Below, piece after piece: positions 53,573 to 61,046 of a stretch of 64,000 bases of DNA; position 1 is the stretch's first letter; each line of letters starts with the position of its first letter. The position numbers were made by a program, and so were the translations under genes. Source of the DNA: Pseudomonadota bacterium (GTDB taxonomy: Bacteria; Myxococcota_A; Polyangia; Haliangiales; Haliangiaceae); assembly GCA_023428295.1 (NCBI GenBank), contig JAEYYV010000041.1, forward strand, positions 1 through 64,000. Reading direction: 5' to 3'. The notes beneath the pieces are model-generated. The model worked only from the letters and a program-made list of their open reading frames with translations. It ran no database searches and had not been told where the DNA came from.

Positions 53573-54952
53573 ATGGGTGGACGACGGATCGCGGTCATCG
53601 GGTCGGGACAGGCAGGACTACTCGCAGCGCATGGCCTCGCGCGCGCCAAGCACGAGGTGACGCTGTATTCGGATCGCACGGCCGAGAAGTGGCTCGAGTC
53701 GCGACCGACGGGAACGGCAGTACGCTACGCAGCGGCGCTCGCGTTCGAGAAGGAGCTCGGCCTCGCTCACTGGGACGACGCCGCGCCCAGGATGCACGGC
53801 GTGCACCTGACGTTCTCGCCGGTCGTGGGCAATCGCCTGGCGACGCTGACGGGACGCACGCCGCCGGGCTCGCTGAACCTCGCGATCGATCTGCGGCTTC
53901 AGAGCCATCGCTGGATGACGGATCTCCCGTCGGTGGGCGGGCGCGTCGTCGTCGAGAGCGTGACCGTCGATCGTCTCGACGAGATCGCGAAGGAGAACGA
54001 GCTGACGATCGTCGCCGCGGGACGCGGCCCACTCGCCGAGCTGTTCCCGCGCAACGCCGAGCGCAGCGTCTACGACGAGCCGCAGCGCAAGCTCGCGATG
54101 GTGATCGCGAAAGGGGCGCCGCTCACCATCGACGGCGTGCCGTTTCAGTGCGCGAAGTTCAATCTGTTCGCCGACGCGGGCGAAGCGTTCTGGATCCCGT
54201 ACTTCTTGAAAGACGGGACACCATGCTGGTGCCTCTTGTTCGAGGCCAAAGCCGGCGGACGCATGGATCGCTTCGACGGATGCACGTCCGCCGTCGACGT
54301 CCTCGCGCGCGCGAAGGAGATCATCGTGGACATGATCCCGTGGGACGCCGCGTGGGCCAAGGATCTCGTCGCGTGCGATCCGCTCGGCTGGATCGTCGGC
54401 GCCGTCTTACCGTCGGTGCGCTCCCCGGTGGGTCGCTTGCCGTCGGGCCGCGTCGTGATGCCGCTCGGCGACACGGCGATCTCGATGGATCCGATCGGCG
54501 GCCAAGGAGCGAACCTCGGCAACAAGTACGCGCGCTGCCTCGTCGAGGCGATCGCCGCGCACCCCGACGCGACGTTCGATGCGACGTGGATGGAGGCGTT
54601 GTTCGAGCACTTCTGGGCCGATCACGGCGCGCGCACCGTGCAGTTCAACAACATCCTCCTCGAGCCGATGACGGCGGCGGGCAAGCTGCTCCTCATCGCG
54701 CAGTACGGCACGAACGGCGTCGGCGACACCGCGCAGCAGCGCATCGCGGACGCGATCGTCGAGAACTTCACGGACCCGCGAAAGCACACCGAGGCGTTCG
54801 TCGACAAGCGCGTCGCGCGCGAGCTGATCGCCAAGGCGACCGGCGGAGGATGGCGCTCGGCAGTTCTCGGCGGAGCGCTCCGCATCGGCGGCAAGCAGCT
54901 CGGGCGCGTGTTCGGCATCGCGCCGAAGCATCCCGCCGCACCAGCGAACTAG
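53573..54952 (+). CDS. StyA-like FAD monooxygenase
   Basis: 459 residues from the ATG at 53573; a GTG at 53564 is an alternative. The FAD motif GSGQAG (an altered GxGxxG) is followed by VTLYSDRTAEKW. The C-terminal half carries GDTAISMDPIGGQGANLGN, the region that is diagnostic of styrene monooxygenase StyA (GD...DPxxGQGAN). The intervening region VDRLDEIAKENELTIVAAGRGPLAEL aligns with StyA-type FAD-binding monooxygenases. StyA needs a separate flavin reductase StyB, and none is adjacent, so the reductase must be elsewhere. The real substrate is unknown. It ends with a 4-bp overlap against the convergent 55-aa gene. Confidence 0.85.
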   Translation: MGGRRIAVIGSGQAGLLAAHGLARAKHEVTLYSDRTAEKWLESRPTGTAVRYAAALAFEKELGLAHWDDAAPRMHGVHLTFSPVVGNRLATLTGRTPPGSLNLAIDLRLQSHRWMTDLPSVGGRVVVESVTVDRLDEIAKENELTIVAAGRGPLAELFPRNAERSVYDEPQRKLAMVIAKGAPLTIDGVPFQCAKFNLFADAGEAFWIPYFLKDGTPCWCLLFEAKAGGRMDRFDGCTSAVDVLARAKEIIVDMIPWDAAWAKDLVACDPLGWIVGAVLPSVRSPVGRLPSGRVVMPLGDTAISMDPIGGQGANLGNKYARCLVEAIAAHPDATFDATWMEALFEHFWADHGARTVQFNNILLEPMTAAGKLLLIAQYGTNGVGDTAQQRIADAIVENFTDPRKHTEAFVDKRVARELIAKATGGGWRSAVLGGALRIGGKQLGRVFGIAPKHPAAPAN

Positions 54953-55116
54953 TCGTCCGAGCCCGTACGGCGCGCGGACTCCGACGTGGGCGACTCGAGC
55001 TCGACGCGCTTCAGCTCGTCGACGCTGCGACTCCAACCGAGAAAGCGAGCGAGGCCGTTCCAGTTCACCGTTACTTCGGTGGTGGTGGGAACGTCCTTCT
55101 TCTTGCCTTCGCTCAT
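54949..55116 (-). CDS. 55-residue protein coupled to the GAF protein gene
   Basis: From the ATG at 55116 the protein is 55 residues: a Lys-rich start (MSEGKKKDVPTTTEV), then VNWNGLARFLGWSRSVDELK and a Ser/Glu-rich acidic tail. Its start overlaps the stop of the GAF-type gene (ATGA), the pattern of a translationally coupled last gene of an operon. An upstream frame extension to 55182 would lie inside that gene. No family is recognised. A small regulatory partner of the GAF protein is possible. Confidence 0.55.
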   Translation of the reverse strand: MSEGKKKDVPTTTEVTVNWNGLARFLGWSRSVDELKRVELESPTSESARRTGSDD

Positions 55117-56120
55117 TTCGTCATCAGCTCTTCGCGTAGCCGATACAACCGTGACAGACCGACTCCGAAAGCTTGGGCCCACCGTCCGAGGATGTCAATC
55201 ATCTCCTCGGCGCGGCTCCCCTCGACGGGGACGACCTTGCTGCCCCACGTGAAGCACAGCGCGCCGACAGCGCGGAACTTTCGGCGGAGAAGCACGACCG
55301 CGATGCCCTCGGCGGGACGCTTTGCCGCGGGGTTTGGCAAGAACCACGGATGGGCGTGGAGCCCTTCCGCGACCAAGTAGACATCGCCGTCGTGACGCGT
55401 GGTCGCGAGCTCGGGCGTCTCGGCGCCCGCAGCGAGATTGGCGACCATGCCGCCGCCCACCGACGCATCGGTGACCACGCGCTGCCGGAACGATTGCTGA
55501 TGTGGAGGCGTGGTCGCCGCGCAGATGAACCACTCGTTGTTCTCGTCGTCGAGCGCCCACAGGCTCGCTTGATCGACCGCGCGCGGCAGAAGCGTCAGAT
55601 GGACCGCGAGCTGCAACATGCTGCCGAGACCCTCGCTGAGATCGGCCAGTGTCTTCGCGCAACGCGCGCGCTCGGCCGCCTCGACGACAGGCGCCGAGAG
55701 CACCGCGATGCGCAGATCCGAAACCTCGCGCAACGCCGCGCTCGTCTCGGTGCGCGTTTGCGCCGAGCGAAACACGGCGAGCAGTCCGCCCACGTTGGTC
55801 GCGGTGAGCAGCCAGATCGGGATCCACACCTCGGCGCCCGCGCCGTCCGCCGCGAACGCCGCGTAGAGCAGCGCGAACAGCATCGCGGTGGTCCACGTGA
55901 CCGTCAGCGACGCGGCCGCGGTGAGCCACGCGATGCGGCTCGCGTTGTGACGATGCGCCGCCGGCAGCGAACCGAAGAACAGCCACGCCACCGCGGACAC
56001 CGCGCCCGCGATCGCGACGAGCGGATACCCCCGCACGCCGAGGACGACTGCTCCTGCGAGGAGCACCGCGCCGACCCCCATGCTCCACGCTTGCGGCCTG
56101 ACTCGCTCGACCTTCTTCAC
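55113..56120 (-). CDS. Membrane protein with a C-terminal GAF-like domain
   Basis: 335 residues from the GTG at 56120, with a longer frame upstream that lies inside the propeller lipoprotein gene. The first ~145 residues have about four to five transmembrane segments (MGVGAVLLAGAVVLGVRGY, PLVAIAGAVSAVAWLFFG, IAWLTAAASLTVTWTTAMLF, WIPIWLLTATNVGGLLAVF). Residues about 180-330 form a GAF-like alpha/beta domain (LSEGLGSMLQLAVHLTLL, ASLWALDDENNEWFICAATT, GIAVVLLRRKFRAVGALCF), with no catalytic domain attached. Ligand unknown. It sits between the propeller lipoprotein (35 bp) and the 55-aa gene (overlap). Confidence 0.75.
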   Translation of the reverse strand: MKKVERVRPQAWSMGVGAVLLAGAVVLGVRGYPLVAIAGAVSAVAWLFFGSLPAAHRHNASRIAWLTAAASLTVTWTTAMLFALLYAAFAADGAGAEVWIPIWLLTATNVGGLLAVFRSAQTRTETSAALREVSDLRIAVLSAPVVEAAERARCAKTLADLSEGLGSMLQLAVHLTLLPRAVDQASLWALDDENNEWFICAATTPPHQQSFRQRVVTDASVGGGMVANLAAGAETPELATTRHDGDVYLVAEGLHAHPWFLPNPAAKRPAEGIAVVLLRRKFRAVGALCFTWGSKVVPVEGSRAEEMIDILGRWAQAFGVGLSRLYRLREELMTK

Positions 56121-56155
56121 CGCTCGATTGTACGGAAGCGGTCTGATCGCAAGGC

Positions 56156-57028
56156 TCAGCTCCCGCAGAGGCGCGTGCTGATGTAGATGTCGAAGTCTCC
56201 TGGGTTCATGCGATCGGAGGCGAAGAGCATCAGGCCGCCATCGAACGATGGGGCGGGATCGCCATGCGAGCCGGTCGCGTCGAGCTCCGTGACAGGCGAG
56301 ATCGGACCGAAGGGTTGCGTCAGGCTCTCGCGCGTGGTGCGCCCGATGAAGAAGCCGCCCGGTCGTTGGATCTCGAAGTACAGCGTCAGGCCGTCGCTGG
56401 TGATCCCCGGGTATCCGTGCTCGAGAGAATCGACGAGCTCGGGCACGTTGCCCATCGGCGTCCACGCGCTCGTCCTCGTGGGACGCGTCGCGTACTCGAT
56501 GCGGCTCGGCGACAACCGTGACGAGAAGAACATCTCGAGCTCGTCGCCGCGCACCGTCGGAGCGAGCGACTCCACGAGGCTCTCGAGCCCCGCGACGCGT
56601 ACGGGCTCGCCGAACGCGCCGTTCGCGAACGACACTTCGTAGAGGCGCAACGGACCGGAGCGAAAGCTCGAGAAGTAGAGCCGCGTCCCGGCGGCGTTCC
56701 ACGACGGTCCGCCATCGCCGCTCCCACTGTTCAGCGCGCTGATCACGGTGGGCGCCGACCATCCGCTCTGCGACCTCGTGCTCGTATAGAGGCGATCGGT
56801 CCCGCCGTTGCGATCCGACGCGAAGACCAGCGTCGTTCCGTCGGGGTGCAGCGCCGGCTCCGACTCCTCGCGGTTGGTGTTGAGCTCCGTGATCGGCCGG
56901 GGTGCGTCCCACCGGCAATCACCGAGAGGCGCGTCGCCGGTGACCTGCGAATCCGTCGGTGACGCGGGGAGCACGTCGAAGTCCATCCGCCCGCAGCACG
57001 CGAGCGCGAGGAAGAGTGCCCACCGCAT
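56156..57028 (-). CDS. PD40/TolB-like beta-propeller lipoprotein
   Basis: 290 residues from the ATG at 57028 (MRWALFLALACC), a lipoprotein signal; earlier starts run through the dehydrogenase. About six PD40-type blades are visible (ALHPDGTTLVFASDRNGG, SWNAAGTRLYFSSFRSG, TVRGDELEMFFSSRLS, ITSDGLTLYFEIQRPGG, APSFDGGLMLFASDRMN). The repeats match TolB-type propellers, usually ligand or protein-binding surfaces in the envelope. The start overlaps the ALDH stop by 1 bp (TGATG), so the two genes are coupled. Function is unknown. Confidence 0.85.
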   Translation of the reverse strand: MRWALFLALACCGRMDFDVLPASPTDSQVTGDAPLGDCRWDAPRPITELNTNREESEPALHPDGTTLVFASDRNGGTDRLYTSTRSQSGWSAPTVISALNSGSGDGGPSWNAAGTRLYFSSFRSGPLRLYEVSFANGAFGEPVRVAGLESLVESLAPTVRGDELEMFFSSRLSPSRIEYATRPTRTSAWTPMGNVPELVDSLEHGYPGITSDGLTLYFEIQRPGGFFIGRTTRESLTQPFGPISPVTELDATGSHGDPAPSFDGGLMLFASDRMNPGDFDIYISTRLCGS

Positions 57029-58530
57029 CAGCCGAATTGTATGCCCTGTGCCAGCGGCAAGTCTGTCGAGTAGTTGACCGTGTTCGTGGCGCGCCGCATG
57101 TACGAGCGCCACGCGTCCGAGCCCGACTCTCGACCACCGCCGGTCTCCTTCTCGCCACCGAAGGCTCCGCCGATCTCGGCGCCCGACGGGCCGATGTTGA
57201 CGTTGGCGATGCCGCAGTCGGAGCCGCTCGCCGAGAGGAACTTCTCCGCTTCGCGCAGATCGTTCGTGAAGATGCACGACGAGAGTCCCTGCGGGACGTC
57301 GTTGTGCATCGCGATCGCGTCGTCGAGCGACGAGTAGCCGATGACGTAGAGGATCGGCGCGAACGTCTCGTCGCGGACCACGTCGGTCTGCGCCGGCATG
57401 CGCACGATCGCGGGTCGCACGTAGTAGCCGCCCTCGCCCACCGTGACGCGCTCACCGCCGACGACCTCGCCGCCGTCCTTGCGCGCGCGAACGAGCGCCG
57501 CTTGCATCGCGTCGTACGCCGCGCCATCGATCAGCGGGCCGACCAGCGTTGACGGATCGCGCGGATCGCCCACGCGGATCTGCGCGTACGCGCGCTCGAT
57601 GCGAGCGACGAGGTCCCCCTTGATCGACTCGTGCACGAACAAGCGGCGCAGCGTGGTGCATCGCTGTCCACACGTGCCCGCCGCGCTGAACAGGATCGCG
57701 CGCGTCGCGAGCTCGAGATCCGCCGTGGGCGCCACGATCATCGCGTTGTTGCCGCCGAGCTCGAGCAAGCAGCGACCGAAGCGCGCGGCCACGCGAGGCG
57801 CGACGATGCGGCCCATGCGCGTCGAGCCCGTCGCGCTGACGAGCAGCACGCGCGGATCGTCGACGAGCGCGGCCCCCGCGTCCGCTCCACCGATGACGAC
57901 CTCGGACAGGCCGGCGGGCGCGGGTGCTCCCGTCGCCGCGAAGCGGTCCAGCGCGCGCGAAAAGATCGACTGGCACGCGAGCGCGGTCAGCGGCGTCTTC
58001 TCCGACGGCTTCCACACCACGGGTTCACCGCACACGATCGCGAGCGCGAAGTTCCACGCCCACACCGCGACCGGAAAGTTGAACGCGCTGATCACGCCGA
58101 CCACACCGAGCGGATGCCACGTCTCTGCCATGCGATGGCCCGGGCGCTCCGACGCGATCGTGAGCCCGTAGAGCTGGCGCGACAGGCCGCACGCGAAGTC
58201 GCAGATATCGATCATCTCCTGCACCTCGCCGCGCGCCTCCGCGATGATCTTTCCCGCTTCCGCGGTGACGAGCTCCGCGAGCGCGTCCTTGTGCGCGCGC
58301 AGCTCCTCGCCGAACAGGCGGATCAGCTCGCCGCGACGAGGCGCGGGCACGGAGCGCCACGCGTGAAACGCCGCGTGTGCACGCGTGATGGACGCGGTGA
58401 CCGCTTGCACGTCGTCGACGGCGACGTGCGCGGTGATCGATCCGTCGATCGGCGAATGCGCGACCAGCTCTCCCTCCGCGAACATGCCGGGAGGAACACC
58501 GAGGGTCGCGAGCTTCTGTCCTAGATCCAT
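57028..58530 (-). CDS. ALDH7-like aldehyde dehydrogenase (alpha-aminoadipic semialdehyde dehydrogenase type)
   Basis: 500 residues. The ALDH motifs are intact: catalytic Cys in GQRCTT, general base Glu in LELGGNNAMI, the NAD site GSTRMG and the C-terminal GGEKETGGGRESGSDAW. The ALDH7/antiquitin signature region SATGSTRMGRIVAPRVAARF fits lysine-catabolic alpha-aminoadipic semialdehyde dehydrogenases. It starts with ATG at 58530, 31 bp after the parvulin lipoprotein stop, and overlaps the propeller lipoprotein. Lysine or pipecolate catabolism is the likeliest role; other semialdehydes are possible. No other lysine catabolic gene is in the window. Confidence 0.92.
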   Translation of the reverse strand: MDLGQKLATLGVPPGMFAEGELVAHSPIDGSITAHVAVDDVQAVTASITRAHAAFHAWRSVPAPRRGELIRLFGEELRAHKDALAELVTAEAGKIIAEARGEVQEMIDICDFACGLSRQLYGLTIASERPGHRMAETWHPLGVVGVISAFNFPVAVWAWNFALAIVCGEPVVWKPSEKTPLTALACQSIFSRALDRFAATGAPAPAGLSEVVIGGADAGAALVDDPRVLLVSATGSTRMGRIVAPRVAARFGRCLLELGGNNAMIVAPTADLELATRAILFSAAGTCGQRCTTLRRLFVHESIKGDLVARIERAYAQIRVGDPRDPSTLVGPLIDGAAYDAMQAALVRARKDGGEVVGGERVTVGEGGYYVRPAIVRMPAQTDVVRDETFAPILYVIGYSSLDDAIAMHNDVPQGLSSCIFTNDLREAEKFLSASGSDCGIANVNIGPSGAEIGGAFGGEKETGGGRESGSDAWRSYMRRATNTVNYSTDLPLAQGIQFG

Positions 58531-58561
58531 GCGCGTTCCTACCGCATGGACCGACGAGCTT

Positions 58562-59941
58562 CTAGTGGCCGTGACCCGCGTGCGAATCCGCGCCGGCCGG
58601 CGGCGTCGCCTCGGTCGGCTGACCGGGCATGCCGTCGACGCGCTGGATGATGTGGATGCCGAAGTCCGTCTTCACCACGCCCACCTCCCCCGTCTTGAGG
58701 CGCAGCGAGAGGTTCTTGAACGGCGGCACGAGGCCCGCGTCCGGCGTGACGTCGTACGACTGGCCCGACTTCGCGGAGCCCGGATCCTCCGACAGCTCGG
58801 CCATGAGCGCCTCGATCTTCGCGCCGCCCTTGAGCTTGGCCACCGTGTCCTTGACCAGCCGCTCGAGCGCCGCGCGATCACGCGTCTTGCCGCGCTCGTC
58901 CTCCGCGTGCACTTCCTTCCAGCCGAGGAGGATGTGCTTCACCTTGGCCGACTGGGTGGTGGGCTCGCGCTTCAGGATGTCCGCGCTCTCGAGCGAGTCG
59001 GGCGGCGGCGGCGGAACGCGCTTGATGATGTGGAAGCCGAACGGCGACTTCACGACACCCGACTCGTTCTCCTTGAGGCGCAGCGAGAGGTTCTTGAACG
59101 GCTCGACCATCGGCGTGTCCGGCGAGACGTCGTAGATGCGCGCGTTGTCTTTGGAGCCCGGATCCTCCGAGTACTCCTTCATGAGGTCCGCCATCGGCGT
59201 TCCGGACTTCACGAGCTCGAACACCTTCTTCGTCAGCTCGTCGGCCTCTTGCTTGCTGCGCGTAGCGGCGCGTGCACCCGGCGCGCCCTTCCAGCCGATC
59301 AGCACGTGCTGCACCTTCACCTCCGACGTGGACACGTCGGTGCGCGCGAGGATCTCCGCCGACTCGAGCGGATCCGGCGGCGGCGGCGGGGTGCGCATGA
59401 TGACGTGGTAGCCGTAGTTCGTCTTCACGATGCCCGCCTCGTTGACCTTGAGGCGCAGCGCGAGGTTCTTGAACTCGGGGACGAACGCGGTGTCGGCGTT
59501 GACCTCGTACGGATCGCCGCCCTTGCTGCCCGGATCCTCCGAGAGCTCGGCGACGAGCTTGTCGAGCTGCGACGGATCCGCCTTCATCTTCGCGAGCGTG
59601 TCTTGCGCGAGCGCGGCGGCCTCCTCGTTGGTGCGCTTCTCGGCGCGCGGATCCATGCGACCGCGATACGTCGCGGCGAGATCCTTCCAGCCGAGCAACA
59701 CGTGCTTCACGGACACCGCGGACGACGTCTCCGTGCGCGCGAGGATGTCCTTCGAATCGATGTCTTTGCCCGGCGTGGGGATGTCGTGCGGATTGGCCAC
59801 GGCAGCCGAGCCCGCCGTGGAGTTTGTCGCGGTCGCGGGCATCTTGCCCCGCTCCATCGTCGTATCGAGCTTGGACTTGGCCTTCTCGCAGCTGGCCAGG
59901 AGCGGGAGGCCGAGCAGCACCAACAGGGCGATTCGCTTCAT
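58562..59941 (-). CDS. Lipoprotein with three tandem parvulin (PpiC) domains
   Basis: 459 residues from the ATG at 59941 (MKRIALLVLLGLPLLASC), a lipoprotein signal with Cys18; ATGs up to 30 bp upstream are alternatives. Three parvulin-type prolyl isomerase domains lie at about 78-184, 208-310 and 334-440. Each has the H-x-L-x-x-W opening strand (KHVLLGWKD, QHVLIGWKG, KHILLGWKE), SEDPGS, F-K-N-L-x-L-R-L and the closing Y/FGFHIIxRV strand. Tandem duplication is evident. It should act as a periplasmic folding catalyst for envelope proteins. It starts 10 bp after the pilT stop, so co-transcription with the PilT genes is likely. Single-domain parvulins are the norm, so three in a lipoprotein is unusual. 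Confidence 0.9.
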   Translation of the reverse strand: MKRIALLVLLGLPLLASCEKAKSKLDTTMERGKMPATATNSTAGSAAVANPHDIPTPGKDIDSKDILARTETSSAVSVKHVLLGWKDLAATYRGRMDPRAEKRTNEEAAALAQDTLAKMKADPSQLDKLVAELSEDPGSKGGDPYEVNADTAFVPEFKNLALRLKVNEAGIVKTNYGYHVIMRTPPPPPDPLESAEILARTDVSTSEVKVQHVLIGWKGAPGARAATRSKQEADELTKKVFELVKSGTPMADLMKEYSEDPGSKDNARIYDVSPDTPMVEPFKNLSLRLKENESGVVKSPFGFHIIKRVPPPPPDSLESADILKREPTTQSAKVKHILLGWKEVHAEDERGKTRDRAALERLVKDTVAKLKGGAKIEALMAELSEDPGSAKSGQSYDVTPDAGLVPPFKNLSLRLKTGEVGVVKTDFGIHIIQRVDGMPGQPTEATPPAGADSHAGHGH

Positions 59942-59951
59942 CGCGCGCATC

Positions 59952-61046
59952 CTACTCGATATGCATGCCAACCGCTTGGAGCTGGCTCGCGATCGAGGGG
60001 AGCTTCGCGAAGCTCTCTTTATCGAGAGCTTTCTCGAGTGCCTCCGTCGCCTTGATCGTTCCCGCCGCGACGTGGCGCTCGAGGGAGGCGTCCATCGTCT
60101 GCATACCCTCGGCGCCGCCCGCTTGGATGAAGCTCGGGATCTGCTGGGTCTTGCCCTCGCGGATCAGCGACGCCAACGCGAGCCCGCCGAGCAGGATCTC
60201 GTGCGCGGCGACGCGACCCTTGCCATCCGCCTTGGGGATCAGCTGCTGCGCGACCACACCGACGAGCGAGTCCGCGAGGAGCCCGCGCACCTGCGGCTGC
60301 TGCTCCGCCGGGAACGCGTTCACGTAGCGATCGATCGTCGCCGCCGCGCTGTTCGTGTGAACGGTCGCGTAGATCAAGATGCCGAAGCTCGCGAGCTGGA
60401 GCGCCGCCTTCATGGTCTCCGCGCCGCGAAGCTCGCCGACGAGGATCACGTCCGCGTTCTCGCGACCCGCGCTGCGAATCGCGTCGAGGAACGTGGGCAC
60501 GTGGTCGCCGACTTCTTTGTGCGTGATGAGGCACTTCTGCGGCGTGTGCACGAACTCCACGGGATCCTCGATCGTGAGGATGTGTCCCGGGCGCGACTTG
60601 TTGATGTGATCGATCATCGCCGCGAGCGTCGTCGACTTGCCCGAGCCGGTCGGTCCCGTGACCAGCACCAACCCCGAGCGCAGCTCCGCGAGCTTGGTGA
60701 TCCCCGGCGGCACGCCGAGCTGATCGAGCGCGAGGATCTTCGTCGGAATCGCGCGAAACACGGCGCCCGTGCCGCTGATCTTCTTCAGGTAGTTCGCGCG
60801 GAATCGCGCCTTGGTCCCGTGCGCGTGCGCGAAGTCGAGATCGCCGGTCGACGTGAACTGCTCGAGCTGCGCCTTGGACAGCAGCGGGAACAGCATCGCC
60901 TCGATGTCCTCGCTCGACAGCGGCAGATCTCCATCCGCGACGAGCGAGCCACGCACGCGCAGCATCGGCGGATAGCCCGGCGAGAGGTGCAGGTCGGAGC
61001 CGCCGCGCTCGAGCAGGCGATCGAACAGTGGATCGATGGACTTCAT
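59952..61046 (-). CDS. pilT: PilT-family type IV pilus retraction ATPase
   Basis: 364 residues, the usual length of PilT (about 345-370). It has the PilT N-domain motif SDLHLSPGYPPMLRV, Walker A GPTGSGKS (131-138), the Asp box region DPVEF, the Walker B region ILVGELR, the His box LIYATVHTNSA and a C-terminal ADGKGRVAAHEILLG. The Arg-containing DAIRSAGRENADVILVGE region corresponds to ALRSALREDPD. The gene overlaps the upstream PilT-like gene by 4 bp (ATGA). No pilin or PilB/PilC gene is in the window. It should power pilus retraction for gliding or twitching motility. Confidence 0.93.
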   Translation of the reverse strand: MKSIDPLFDRLLERGGSDLHLSPGYPPMLRVRGSLVADGDLPLSSEDIEAMLFPLLSKAQLEQFTSTGDLDFAHAHGTKARFRANYLKKISGTGAVFRAIPTKILALDQLGVPPGITKLAELRSGLVLVTGPTGSGKSTTLAAMIDHINKSRPGHILTIEDPVEFVHTPQKCLITHKEVGDHVPTFLDAIRSAGRENADVILVGELRGAETMKAALQLASFGILIYATVHTNSAAATIDRYVNAFPAEQQPQVRGLLADSLVGVVAQQLIPKADGKGRVAAHEILLGGLALASLIREGKTQQIPSFIQAGGAEGMQTMDASLERHVAAGTIKATEALEKALDKESFAKLPSIASQLQAVGMHIE

